Shown: positions 7,069-15,281, counted from the stretch's first letter. The stretch: 25,823 bases of DNA from JBDGPU01 sp042219525 (GCA_042219525.1 JBDGPU010000040.1:1-25823); one strand, 5' to 3'. The notes: generated from the letters alone by a model not told the origin. Program-made: numbers and translations.

Positions 7069-8241
7069 TCAGAGGACGGTCGGCGCGTGCCTGTCGAGCG
7101 TCAGGTCTGGAACGTCGCCGACGGCGTCGACTTCGAGGGTCGGCCACTGCCCGGTCTTCGTCAGGTTCTCGACGCGGTCCGCCGTGACGAGGTAGGTGTC
7201 TTCGCTCTTCGCACCGCGGACCCAGGGGTTCCACGCGTAGCCCATTGGCGCCTGGACTGGCTCCGTCGCGTCCGGCGCTGCGACCCACTCGCGCGTGTCG
7301 TAGCCCGCCGCGCCGCCTTGCGGGTGGTCCCGCCAGTCCTCGGCGAAGTCGACGGCGGCGTAGGCGTCCTGAATCGCGGCGAAGACGTCGCCGGCGGTGT
7401 CCGGGGCGGTATCCTCATCCTCGGCGCCGACGAGTTCGCCTCGGGCGGCCGCCTGCGTGGCCGAGAGCGCGGTGGTCTCGATCCGCGCCGCCGCGCGGTG
7501 GCGGTCCTTCAGCCAGTCGGGGGCGTCGAAGACGATGGTCCGCGTGAGCGAGGCGAAGAGCCCGCCGCGCTCGCCGACGACGGAGACGATGGCATAGTCG
7601 CCGAGTTCGTCGTCGCCGGGGGTCGGGTGCCCGTAGTTCGCCGCGCGGTCGCCGCCGCCGACGAGGATGACCGGGGTTTCGACGTCCCGCGAGGACAGCG
7701 AGATCCGGATCGCGGCCTCGACCTCGTACTCGGGGTCGCCAGGCTGGAGTTCTCTGCAGACCGTCTCGACGGCCGCGGCGGTCTCTCTCCCCAGCTCCCG
7801 GTACCGTGTGACGTCCTCGTCATTGAGCGGCTGGCGGAGTTGGCTCCCGTCGACCGAGTCGAAGCCCGGCACGTCGAAGTCGGCGGCGGCCGGCGCGGGC
7901 GAGCGCTCGGCGACTGCCTCGGCGAGCGACTCCTCGTACCACGCCGTCTCCTCGATGGCGAACGCGACGTCGACGTCGGTGCCGGTCCCACCGTCGCCGC
8001 CGACGGCGTCCCCCGGAAGCTCCTCCTTTCGAAGTCGGTCAACGTCGCCGGCGGTCGTCACGACCCGGAATTCGCCGTCGTAGCCCGCGGCGGCCACGCC
8101 GACGGCCGCGCTGCGGTCGACGACGTTGGAGCCGCCGGTGAGCCAGGCGAACCCGTTGGGGCGCGCGAACCAGACCGCCTCCAGGTCGCGAGCCGCGAGG
8201 TACTCGTCGAGGCGCTCGGCGCGGGCGGAGAGGTCGACCAT
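7069..8241 (-). CDS. M24 (Xaa-Pro peptidase/aminopeptidase P-like) protein with most metal ligands lost
   Basis: The 390-residue protein has the two-domain layout of the M24 family: an N-terminal creatinase-like domain (about 1-135, including FARPNGFAWLTGG) and a C-terminal pita-bread domain (about 140-370). Aligning by eye to the usual five metal ligands, position 220 is Ser where Asp is expected (AIVSVVGE), 231 is Ser in FASLTRT where Asp-Leu-Thr-Arg-Thr is expected, and 338 is Asn in YAWNPW where the Glu of a TIEPG-type motif is expected. H306 and E347 (KSEDTYLVT) remain. The fold is clear but a dinuclear peptidase centre is unlikely, so I read it as a non-peptidase homologue or an enzyme with altered chemistry. 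A TTCTTTTC element lies 27-34 bases before the ATG. The gene is divergent from 8327-9949. Confidence 0.8.
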   Translation of the reverse strand: MVDLSARAERLDEYLAARDLEAVWFARPNGFAWLTGGSNVVDRSAAVGVAAAGYDGEFRVVTTAGDVDRLRKEELPGDAVGGDGGTGTDVDVAFAIEETAWYEESLAEAVAERSPAPAAADFDVPGFDSVDGSQLRQPLNDEDVTRYRELGRETAAAVETVCRELQPGDPEYEVEAAIRISLSSRDVETPVILVGGGDRAANYGHPTPGDDELGDYAIVSVVGERGGLFASLTRTIVFDAPDWLKDRHRAAARIETTALSATQAAARGELVGAEDEDTAPDTAGDVFAAIQDAYAAVDFAEDWRDHPQGGAAGYDTREWVAAPDATEPVQAPMGYAWNPWVRGAKSEDTYLVTADRVENLTKTGQWPTLEVDAVGDVPDLTLDRHAPTVL

Positions 8242-8326
8242 ACTGGCCGGTCGCGCCGGAGGAACTTGAAAAGAATGTCCGCGGGCGAGCCCGGGATTTT
8301 AGTGGGCTGCTGGCACCACAGCAGCC
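8242..8326. promoter_or_regulatory. Divergent promoter region between the M24-like gene and the membrane protein gene
   Basis: The 85-base gap holds two opposed TATA-like elements. One is TTCTTTTC on the minus strand (8268-8275), 27-34 bases before the ATG at 8241. The other is TTTTA on the plus strand (8297-8301), 26-30 bases before the ATG at 8327. Both fit leaderless transcripts. No clear operator palindrome was found between them. Confidence 0.5.
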
Positions 8327-9949
8327 ATGGCCGAAGCGATCGCCGCCGTGGTGGGTGACTATCGCCGTCGCCCGCTGGCCCTCCTTGCCGTTGCTGCGAC
8401 GCTGGTCGTACCCTTTGCGTTCGTCGCGCTGGTCCCGGTCATCGCGACCCTCGGGCAGATGCTGCTGTATCCCGGCCTGCTCGCGGTCGCCCTCGCCGGA
8501 CAAACTGCCCGGGTCATCTCGGCGCCAGCTACCGGCTTCGCCCTGGCGCTACTCGACGGTGAACCTCCCCGGGCCGCGATGGCCACCGCCCGAACTCGGG
8601 CCGCGGACCGCGTCGTCGCCGCGGTCGTGGAGCGGCTCGTCGTTATTCCCGTGACGGTCGTCGTTGGCGTGGCGGGTCTCCTCGTCGCGCTGGCCGTCGC
8701 GACCGCGGCCGGTGCCGGCCTCTCGGCGATGGGTGTCCCCGCACCGCAGAGCGGGCCGGTCGTCCTCGCGTTCGGCGTGTTCGGCCTGCTCGCCATCGGC
8801 GCGGGTGTCGGCGCCGTGTTCCGACTCGGGAGTGAGGTCGCTGACGTGCCCCACCATCGCCGGCCGGCGGCTAGCCTCGCCGTGGCCAGGTCGGCCTCGC
8901 GGACGACCGCCCGTCTCGTTGGGCTCCGAATGGCGCCATGGGTGGCGTTACTGCTGACGGCGGCGGTAACTCTCCTGGTCGACTCCGTCTCCCTGCCCTC
9001 GGCCGTTGTGATGGCCATCGTCCTCGCCGTGGCGGTGGCAGCGACGGCCCTTGCGGTCGGCCTGGAGCGCCGCGTGATTGAGGATTCGGTAGAGGCAATC
9101 CCCCCGCTTCGGTCGTCGCTCCCGGCCCGGAGAGCCGTCGTCGCCGTCGGGCTCGTTCTCGTGATTCTCACTGTTCCGACGCTTGGGGTCAGGGTGGCGG
9201 ACGCTCGCCCCTCCCCCGCGACTGCCGCGCCGATCGATAGCGACGACGGCGCGGCCGCCATCGTCACCAACGCGAACGACGCCTTGCGGCAGGTCGACCA
9301 CTTCAGGGACGAATCTACCCGGCTGTACAACGACTCGACCGGTCGCATGGACCCAGTTTTCAGCTTCGACGTGGGCCTGAACCCGAGCGATCGCGAGTAC
9401 CGGATTCACGTGGACGCGGCCACGTCCGATCCCGCCGCACTCAGCGACATGTACTACGCCGACGGCACGCTCGCGATGGAGCGCGAGTACCACCCCTCGG
9501 GGCCGGTGCAGGCCCTGTTCGTGCGCGACGCCGGGAACTGGACGGTCGTGGCGGCCCCGATGATGGGGATCGACGGCTACACGCAGGCCGAAGTCGCCGA
9601 CACCCTCGAGAGTCACGGGACCGAGGTCGAGCAACGGCACTGGCGCGTGCTCGCCCGGGGTGACGAGGCCGTTACCGTTGGCGTAGAGGATCCCGAGCGC
9701 CTCGCTTCCGCCTTCGGCGTGCCCGCCGCGAACGTCTCGGCCGACAGCCACGTGCGCCTCGTCGTCGACGCGGACACCGGGCGCCCGAAGCGGCTCTCGC
9801 TCCACCGCAACGTCACGACTTCGGCGGGTCATCGCGAGCGACGCGTCGTCGTGCGCTATCGCGACTGGGAGCGACACGACGTCGAGCGCCCCGACGCCAT
9901 CGGCGACCAGGGTTCCTTCGAGCTGTTCTGGGACGCCCTCGGCTACTGA
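8327..9949 (+). CDS. Membrane protein with large C-terminal extracytoplasmic domain, unknown function
   Basis: The 540-residue protein has about seven hydrophobic segments in its first 300 residues (roughly 17-60, 100-125, 143-165, 202-222, 225-245 and 270-290). A soluble domain of about 240 residues follows. The soluble part contains NANDALRQVDHFRDESTRLY, repeated strand patterns such as REYRIHVDAATSDP, and VRLVVDADTGRPKRLSLHRN near the end. That last pattern (a predicted property followed by DxxTG and a basic strand) recalls LolA-like or haloarchaeal lipoprotein-type beta domains, but this is only a resemblance. No catalytic motif is seen. The gene is transcribed away from the M24-like gene with its own TATA-like box. 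The ATG at 8327 gives a sensible hydrophobic start. Confidence 0.68.
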   Translation: MAEAIAAVVGDYRRRPLALLAVAATLVVPFAFVALVPVIATLGQMLLYPGLLAVALAGQTARVISAPATGFALALLDGEPPRAAMATARTRAADRVVAAVVERLVVIPVTVVVGVAGLLVALAVATAAGAGLSAMGVPAPQSGPVVLAFGVFGLLAIGAGVGAVFRLGSEVADVPHHRRPAASLAVARSASRTTARLVGLRMAPWVALLLTAAVTLLVDSVSLPSAVVMAIVLAVAVAATALAVGLERRVIEDSVEAIPPLRSSLPARRAVVAVGLVLVILTVPTLGVRVADARPSPATAAPIDSDDGAAAIVTNANDALRQVDHFRDESTRLYNDSTGRMDPVFSFDVGLNPSDREYRIHVDAATSDPAALSDMYYADGTLAMEREYHPSGPVQALFVRDAGNWTVVAAPMMGIDGYTQAEVADTLESHGTEVEQRHWRVLARGDEAVTVGVEDPERLASAFGVPAANVSADSHVRLVVDADTGRPKRLSLHRNVTTSAGHRERRVVVRYRDWERHDVERPDAIGDQGSFELFWDALGY

Positions 9950-10004
9950 CGTCGCCGGAGCAGCAGCGAAGTGACCTGAACCAGCTTCGTCGATTGCGCC
10001 GACC

Positions 10005-10074
10005 CGGGCCGCAGGCCCGCGATTCTCATCGAATCGTGACGCTCGGAAGGGTACCGAGGATCGACCATCCTCGG
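10005..10074 (+). other. Cluster of three small perfect hairpins upstream of tRNA-Val
   Basis: Three hairpins follow one another: CGGGCC-GCA-GGCCCG (10005-10019), GATTC-TCATC-GAATC (10021-10035) and CCGAGGAT-CGACC-ATCCTCGG (10054-10074). They begin 55 bases after the stop of the membrane protein gene. The stretch 9950-10196 has no convincing protein reading. The cluster could be a terminator region or part of a structured non-coding RNA. Confidence 0.45.
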
Positions 10075-10196
10075 CGACAACTCGCCGCCGTTCCGTCCCC
10101 GTATTTGTGCCTGACGGAACCGAGATCGGGGGCCGCGATTCGAAAGCTTCAATTGTGTACCCCGGATACACGTAATTGCGTCAAGGAAGCCCCGTC

Positions 10197-10271
10197 GGGT
10201 TGGTAGTCTAGTCCGGTTATGACACCTCCTTGACATGGAGGAGGCCGGCGGTTCAAATCCGCCCCAACCCA
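10197..10271 (+). tRNA. tRNA-Val, anticodon GAC
   Basis: The cloverleaf is complete. The acceptor stem GGGTTGG (10197-10203) pairs with CCAACCC (10264-10270), with A as discriminator. There is a D-arm GTC...GAC, an anticodon arm CCTCC-TTGACAT-GGAGG giving anticodon GAC, and a T-arm GGCGG-TTCAAAT-CCGCC. No intron is present and the CCA tail is not encoded. AT-rich sequence around 10140-10155 (CGAAAGCTTCAATTG) is a plausible promoter element about 45 bases upstream. Confidence 0.95.
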
Positions 10272-10383
10272 CTATCTGATTCCTCGCAACGACGAGCGAC
10301 AGCGAGGAGTCCGTGGAATCGAAAGTGGTTCCGGGCGGATTTGAATCAGGGAGTGAAGTGAGCACCGCGAGCGGAACGACCGG

Positions 10384-10408
10384 GGTTCATAATCCGCCCC
10401 AACCCACT
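10384..10408 (+). repeat. Second copy of the tRNA-Val 3' end, probable relic attachment site
   Basis: GGTTCATAATCCGCCCCAAC plus CCACT repeats the tRNA 3' end (10250-10273) with one inserted base, 134 bp downstream. An inverted partial copy (GATTTGAA and flanking bases, about 10335-10347) sits between the two. tRNA 3' ends are common targets of archaeal integrases, and direct copies are left at the far side of the integrated element. No integrase gene is present in the window, so this reads as a remnant. Confidence 0.6.
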
Positions 10409-10527
10409 TTCTCGCTGTATTCTCAGGTTGAGTAGGTCGAGATCACTGGTGGGATTCCCGATGTCGCTGCTATTGCAGAGACGCCAAACAGGTCCGCCCG
10501 GCGGAACCCCTATGATGGCCCCGTTAG

Positions 10528-11819
10528 ATGTCGTTGCCAATGGGCAAACTCCGGCATCCGCTGACGGCGGTCGCGGTCGTCGTCGCGATCACGATTCCGT
10601 GGCTACTCGTCCGACTGACCGACGCAGTTGACGCGCTGTCGACGGTGGCCGTTATCGCGACGAGCGGAGTTGCCGTCCTCGGCGCGGCGTTCATCCTCAC
10701 GTGGTCGGCCGAGACCGCAGAGGCAGACGTGCCGCGGGCGTTCGCGCTCGCGGTGCTGGCCATCATCGCCGTCACCCCAGAGTACGCGGTCGACGCTCTC
10801 TACGCCTGGGAGGCCGGCGCGGCACCAGGGACGGCGAAATCGATGGCGGCCGCCGACCTCGCGGTCGCGAACATGACCGGCGCGAACCGGATCCTCATCG
10901 GGCTCGGCTGGGCAGGCATCGCGCTCTACGCCGTCTATCGAGCCAGACAGACGGAGAACTCGTCGGTCGTGGAGCGGGAGGGGTTCCTCTCGGACGCCGT
11001 CGAACTCGACCCGCGGATCAGCATCGAGCTGCTCTTCCTCGGCGTCGCGACGGTGTACGCGTTCCTCATCCCCGTCAACGGCGGCATCGACGCCATCGAC
11101 GCGATATTCCTCGTCGGCCTCTACTGCACCTACATCTACGTGATCATCAGGGCGAGGCCGGCGAGGAGGTCCACATCGGTGTCCCCGGCTACCTTCAGGG
11201 GCTCGCGAGACCGCGACGGCTCACGGCGATCTTCCTCCTGTTCCTCTACTCTGGGGCGATCATCCTGCTCGCCGTCAAGCCGTTCGCGAAGGGGCTGGAG
11301 GTTCTCGGGCCGCGGCTCGGCGTCTCCTCCTTCTTCATGATACAGTGGGTCGCTCCGCTCGCGAGTGAGAGCCCCGAGTTCATCGCGACCGCCTACCTCG
11401 TGAACAAGGCGCGGACGACGGCGTCGTTCAACACGCTCATCTCGTCGAAGCTGAACCAGTGGACGCTGCTCATCGAGACGCTCGTGGTGGTGTACAGCAT
11501 CTCGCTCGGCCACTACGACATGCTCTCCTTCAGCCAGAAGCAGGCGGGCGAGATTTGGCTGACCGCGGCCCAGAGCTTCTTCGCCGTGACCCTGCTCATC
11601 AACTTCAACATCAGCGTCCGGGAGGCCCTCGTGCTGCTCGGGCTGTTCCTCGCGCAGTTCTATCCGGCCTTCCAGAGCTACGAAGGGCTGCTGGCCTACA
11701 GCGCGCTCTACATCCTCCTCGGGCTCGTCGTGCTCGTGAAGCGCCGGCATCAGCTTCCCGTCCTCGTCAGGACAGCTAGAGAACAGGCGACGGGAGCTGG
11801 AGAAGGGACGTCCGACTGA
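10528..11819 (+). pseudogene. Sodium/calcium exchanger (CaCA family) interrupted by a one-base frameshift
   Basis: The first part (10528 to about 11150) encodes hydrophobic segments and an alpha-1-like repeat: AETAEADVPRAFALAVLAII, then AVTPEYAVDALYAW and ANMTGANRILIG. The second part (11151-11819), one frame over, carries the alpha-2-like repeat (QWVAPLASESPEFIATAYLV) and the last membrane helices. Joined, they give about 430 residues, normal for the family. Adding one G to the GGG run at 11150-11152 restores a continuous reading (VIIRGEAGEEVHIGVPGY). It would exchange Na+ for Ca2+ across the membrane if intact. The lesion may be a sequencing error in a G run, a phase-variable tract or true decay. 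Both halves keep good codon use, arguing against an old pseudogene. The start may also be the ATG at 10540; no clear TATA box was seen. Confidence 0.8.
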
Positions 11820-12020
11820 CGTTCCAAGACATCGGGTGAGTCACTAGATCTCAACGTGGGTTTGACTGGTCGTTTCTACGATCCGCTCCACACTCGGTTC
11901 CCGACCTCCGCAGCGCTTGCAGTCGGCTATTCGGAAGCTGGCTTTCACCCGAATCCCTGCCGCGATAGTACTGCTTGCATTCGAACCATACCGGTAGATC
12001 TCAGCTAATAAACCGAATAA

Positions 12021-12027
12021 CCTTATA
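12021..12027 (+). promoter_or_regulatory. TATA box of the HTH regulator gene
   Basis: CTTATAC lies 24-30 bases before the ATG at 12051 and supports that start over an ATG five codons upstream. The rest of 11820-12020 holds no gene that I can support. Confidence 0.55.
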
Positions 12028-12050
12028 CGAACGTTGTGATCATTTCCCCT

Positions 12051-12785
12051 ATGGGCGGGGATAGCAGGAGCAGCATGCATAGTTCGGGTGGCGACCGGAA
12101 CGCAGCGACCCAACTCACGTTGAAGATCTGGCACCCGGACTGCTGGACGTTGCTGACGACGGCGTCGGTTGACGCTGGCCTACTTGCTCATAGTGTCCAC
12201 GAGTACGACGGACTCGTCAATGCCCGCCTGACTGCGTACGCCGATAAACAGGCCGACATCGACGCCCTCGTTGAGGAGATCGATGATTCGGAGCTGACCA
12301 GCCGGGTCGAGCGGATTCACAACTACTTCAATCCGAACTTACGGACGGAAGCGGCCGGTAACGCTACCGAGGAGCTGCTGGTCAGATACGCCCCGACGAA
12401 TAGCATACACAAACCGCTCCTCTCACGAGGGTTTCTCCCGGACGAAGAGATCCGGATTGACGACGGCTTCGAGTACTGGACCGTCATTACGACTGCTTCC
12501 CGGTCATCCATTCACGAGCGGCTCGACGATATTCGTGAAAGGATGAACGCGGACATCGACGTCCACGGGACGCAATCGGCGTCGACTGAGCCATCCAGAT
12601 CGGTCGAGGAAAGCGGGCTCTCGGAACGGCAGCGTGAAGTGCTGGAGCTTGCGCGCCGGCAGGGGTATTATGCATGGCCACGGGGTACCTCAGCGACGGA
12701 ATTAGCTGACGAACTCGGTGTTGCGAAGGCAACTGTGCTCGAACATTTGCGAAAAGCCGAATCGAAGCTGCTCGATCCGGATTAG
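12051..12785 (+). CDS. Helix-turn-helix regulator, bat/HTH_10 type
   Basis: The 244-residue protein ends in a typical HTH_10 domain (about 189-240): LSERQREVLELARRQGYYAW, then ATELADELGVAKATVLEHLR and KAESKLL. This domain defines the bat-like transcriptional regulators of haloarchaea. The N-terminal 170 residues show an internal echo: WTLLTTAS at 32-39 and WTVITTAS at 143-150, each followed by a helix. That suggests two related ligand-sensing modules, possibly ACT- or ferredoxin-like (inference). The gene precedes the YkvI-like transporter and the dgcN-dgcA pair in the same direction with a 111-base gap, so it is the obvious candidate regulator of that locus. The ATG at 12051 is supported by CTTATA 24-30 bases upstream. 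Confidence 0.82.
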   Translation: MGGDSRSSMHSSGGDRNAATQLTLKIWHPDCWTLLTTASVDAGLLAHSVHEYDGLVNARLTAYADKQADIDALVEEIDDSELTSRVERIHNYFNPNLRTEAAGNATEELLVRYAPTNSIHKPLLSRGFLPDEEIRIDDGFEYWTVITTASRSSIHERLDDIRERMNADIDVHGTQSASTEPSRSVEESGLSERQREVLELARRQGYYAWPRGTSATELADELGVAKATVLEHLRKAESKLLDPD

Positions 12786-12840
12786 TGTATGCCTTCTAAT
12801 CCGTGGTGTTAGGTCCGTATTCCCCGGTAACCTGGCCCAC

Positions 12841-12869
12841 CCTTTCATGAAAGGCGGTGGTTATATTTT
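12841..12869 (+). promoter_or_regulatory. Perfect 14-bp palindrome next to the TATA box of the transporter gene
   Basis: CCTTTCATGAAAGG (12841-12854) is a perfect palindrome, flanked by CCAC and GGTGG. It is followed six bases later by TTATATTTT (12861-12869), about 28-36 bases before the ATG at 12897. The location, just upstream of the TATA box, is where haloarchaeal activators bind. The neighbouring HTH_10 protein is the natural candidate, but no second copy of the palindrome was seen elsewhere in the window. Confidence 0.6.
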
Positions 12870-12896
12870 GCAAAAAGAAGGGGTACTGGATGTTCT

Positions 12897-14129
12897 ATGT
12901 CATCGACAAACATAGAAGCTGACGAGGGACTGTTCGAGCGGCTCGTACACGGACCGTTCGGAAAGATTGTCCTGCCAGCGATAATTCTGCAATCGGTGCT
13001 TATCGGTGGCGGGTATGCGACGGGGCGAGAGATCGTCGCATACGGTGCTAAGTATGGAGCAGCCGGGTGGCCCGCCGTGATCGCGATCTGGTTTGGATTC
13101 ACTGTCATGGCAGTACTCACCTTCGAGGTAGCGCGAACCTTCTCGGTTTACGACTACAAGAACTTCATCAAACAGCTCATCGGAAGAGCGTGGCCGCTGT
13201 TCGACCTGCTGTTCGTCGTGATGGCGGTGCTCGTGATTGCCATCATGGCATCCGCGGCAGGCAATATCATGGAACAGACGATCGGTATTCCGTACCTCGC
13301 CGGCGTGGGGGCGGTCATCGCCGTCGTCGGCGTGGTGAGTTACATCGGTGAAACCCTCATCGAGCGGTTCAAGACGGCAGGCACGGCGTTCCTCTACCTC
13401 GCGTACATCGTTTTCGGGGGAATCGTCCTCTCGGCGACGTGGGGTGACATTACTACCGTGTTCGCAGCCGGGAACACAGGATACGTCAACGATGCCGGTC
13501 TCGGGGCAGTACTGAAATCTGGAATCCTCTACGTCGGATACAACCTGGTCGTCTTCCCGGCAGTGTTCTTCGCGCTTAGCCGGCAGAAAACCCGTCGTGA
13601 GTCGATGGTTTCCGGGATCCTCGCTGGAACGTTGATGACGCTCCCGTTCGCGCTCACGTACGTAGCGTTCATGGGCTTTTATCCCTCCGAGAGCGTGATG
13701 GGCGCCTCCGTTCCGTGGCTTCCGGTTCTCAACAGCGTCGGCGGAACGTCGCTCGTCGCCTTCTACGGAGTCGTGATGGGATGGACGCTCATCGAGACGA
13801 GCGTCGGCCTCATTCACGCGCTGGTCGATAGGATCGACAAGAACATCGGGGACATTGGTTTCGGCCCACTGGAGGGCACGACCGGGCTCTCGAACCTGCA
13901 AAGCGGCGGGCTGGCGGTCGGCGTACTCCTGGGTGCACTGTTGCTCTCGCGAGTCGGCATCATCGCGCTGGTCGCGCAGGGATATACGCTGATGGCGTAC
14001 GTCTTCATTGCCCTGTTCGCTATCCCGCTCCTCACGGTCGGCGTGGGTCGCATCCGTAACCCGACCTGGGGCTCGACCATACTCGGCGTGGAGAGCTCGA
14101 CCGACGAGTCCGTGCCTTCGGATGACTAA
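12897..14129 (+). CDS. YkvI-like membrane transporter of the APC superfamily
   Basis: The 410-residue protein has about eleven hydrophobic segments. The first carries ILQSVLIGGGYATGREIVAY (about 31-50), a glycine-rich unwound-helix motif seen in YkvI-family and related APC-type carriers. Other features are the KKFI-like DYKNFIKQLIGRAW loop, GILYVGYNLVVFPAVFFALS in the middle, and a GWTLIETSVGLIHALVDRID helix near 300-320. The length fits the YkvI family. The substrate is not known. Its position between an HTH regulator and dgcN-dgcA suggests amino acid uptake, with D-glutamate the likely cargo (inference). It has its own TATA box and palindrome; the 87-base gap to dgcN could allow readthrough. 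Confidence 0.78.
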   Translation: MSSTNIEADEGLFERLVHGPFGKIVLPAIILQSVLIGGGYATGREIVAYGAKYGAAGWPAVIAIWFGFTVMAVLTFEVARTFSVYDYKNFIKQLIGRAWPLFDLLFVVMAVLVIAIMASAAGNIMEQTIGIPYLAGVGAVIAVVGVVSYIGETLIERFKTAGTAFLYLAYIVFGGIVLSATWGDITTVFAAGNTGYVNDAGLGAVLKSGILYVGYNLVVFPAVFFALSRQKTRRESMVSGILAGTLMTLPFALTYVAFMGFYPSESVMGASVPWLPVLNSVGGTSLVAFYGVVMGWTLIETSVGLIHALVDRIDKNIGDIGFGPLEGTTGLSNLQSGGLAVGVLLGALLLSRVGIIALVAQGYTLMAYVFIALFAIPLLTVGVGRIRNPTWGSTILGVESSTDESVPSDD

Positions 14130-14216
14130 CCAGGCTCAGGTCCAATCCCGACGCCGATATTTGGGCATCACTACAGCAAGAAGTAGAAATCACGACAGGT
14201 ATGCTATCCAAAGACG

Positions 14217-15281
14217 ATGAATATCAGAGACTCATTTGAACTACCGGTACCCGCCATTGTCCTCGCCGAAGGCGAGTTCGGCGAGACGGGAGGGAAAACG
14301 GCTAACGGTGTTGTGTTGCACAGCGAAGTGTTCGACGCTCACGCCATTGTTGACACCGAGTCAGCTGGGAGAAAGCCTGCGGACGTCCTAGATAACCCTG
14401 AGGCACCTGACATTCCCATCGTCGAGTCGGTGGCGGCTGCCCTCGAGACGGCGCCCGAAGTCGAGGCCTTGGTCATCGGTGTCGCACCCGCCGGTGGGGA
14501 CCTTCCCGATGCGTGGATAGCCGACATCGAAGACGCGATTCGGTCGGGCTGTGACGTGGTGAGCGGACTCCACGTCTTCCTCTCGGAGGAGCCACGCTGG
14601 ACGACGCTTGCGGACGAGCACGACGTTCGCCTGTTCGATGTCCGGAAACCACCGGATAGTAACGCACTTCGCGTCGGCGACGGGTCGGTCGACGGAGTGG
14701 ATGCCGATGTGGTACTCACTCTGGGTACGGACTGTGCGGTCGGCAAGCGGACGACCACCTTCGAGCTCTACCGTGCGGCCCGGGAAGCCGGGATCGACGC
14801 CGGCTGGGTCGCAACCGGGCAGACAGGTATCATGGTCGGCGCCCACGAGGGGATCGTCGTCGACCGCGTTCCGGCGGACTTCACCGCGGGCGTCGTCGAA
14901 GACATGGTGGCAGCCGTTGGCGCGGACCACGACCTCGTGTTCGTCGAGGGGCAGGCCTCGCTCACCCATCGAGCGTACTCCGGAGTGACGCTCTCGATCC
15001 TTCACGGCTCGTGGCCGGACGCGGTCGTCCTCGCCGACGAGCCAACCCGAACCAGGCGGACGCATTTCGAGCGGTTCGCGGTCGACGGCGTCGCCCGTGA
15101 GCGAGCGCTGATCGAGGAGCTGTCGGACGCCAGCGTGATCGCTCTCTCGACGTGGGGCGACCCGGACGAGGAGGAAACCCGCCATGGGCTCCCTGCCGCG
15201 AACGTGTACACCGAAGACGGTCCGGCGGCACTGCTCGACGCCGTCCGGGCGGAATTGCCGGGACCCATGGAGGCGGAATGA
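14217..15281 (+). CDS. dgcN: DUF1611 protein, probable D-glutamate N-acetyltransferase DgcN
   Basis: The 354-residue product shows the DUF1611 pattern. An N-terminal Rossmann-like part contains IPIVESVAAALE and LVIGVAPAGGDLPDAW. A second part contains the P-loop-like LTLGTDCAVGKRTTTFEL (about 167-184), VATGQTGIMVGAHEG and FVEGQASLTHRAYSGVTLSI. Published work on Pseudoalteromonas (as I recall it) showed a DUF1611 protein, DgcN, to N-acetylate D-glutamate and noted homologues in Halobacteria. The stop codon overlaps the start of the enolase-superfamily gene by four bases, the same pairing as dgcN-dgcA. Alternatives are another N-acyl amino acid or dipeptide substrate. No strong TATA box is visible upstream, so transcription may run on from the transporter gene. 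Confidence 0.78.
   Translation: MNIRDSFELPVPAIVLAEGEFGETGGKTANGVVLHSEVFDAHAIVDTESAGRKPADVLDNPEAPDIPIVESVAAALETAPEVEALVIGVAPAGGDLPDAWIADIEDAIRSGCDVVSGLHVFLSEEPRWTTLADEHDVRLFDVRKPPDSNALRVGDGSVDGVDADVVLTLGTDCAVGKRTTTFELYRAAREAGIDAGWVATGQTGIMVGAHEGIVVDRVPADFTAGVVEDMVAAVGADHDLVFVEGQASLTHRAYSGVTLSILHGSWPDAVVLADEPTRTRRTHFERFAVDGVARERALIEELSDASVIALSTWGDPDEEETRHGLPAANVYTEDGPAALLDAVRAELPGPMEAE

Noticed and set aside
9943..10365. 140-codon minus-strand open frame covering the tRNA-Val region
   Set aside because: It reads antisense through a perfect tRNA (the WGGFEPP-type stretch is a common false translation of tRNA 3' ends) and through the hairpin cluster.
11844..12134. 96-codon minus-strand open frame between the exchanger pseudogene and the HTH regulator gene
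   Set aside because: Its first third is antisense to the HTH gene and its promoter. The rest (…LLAEIYRYGSNASSTIA…) has no family I recognise and no promoter of its own. A decayed gene fragment cannot be excluded.
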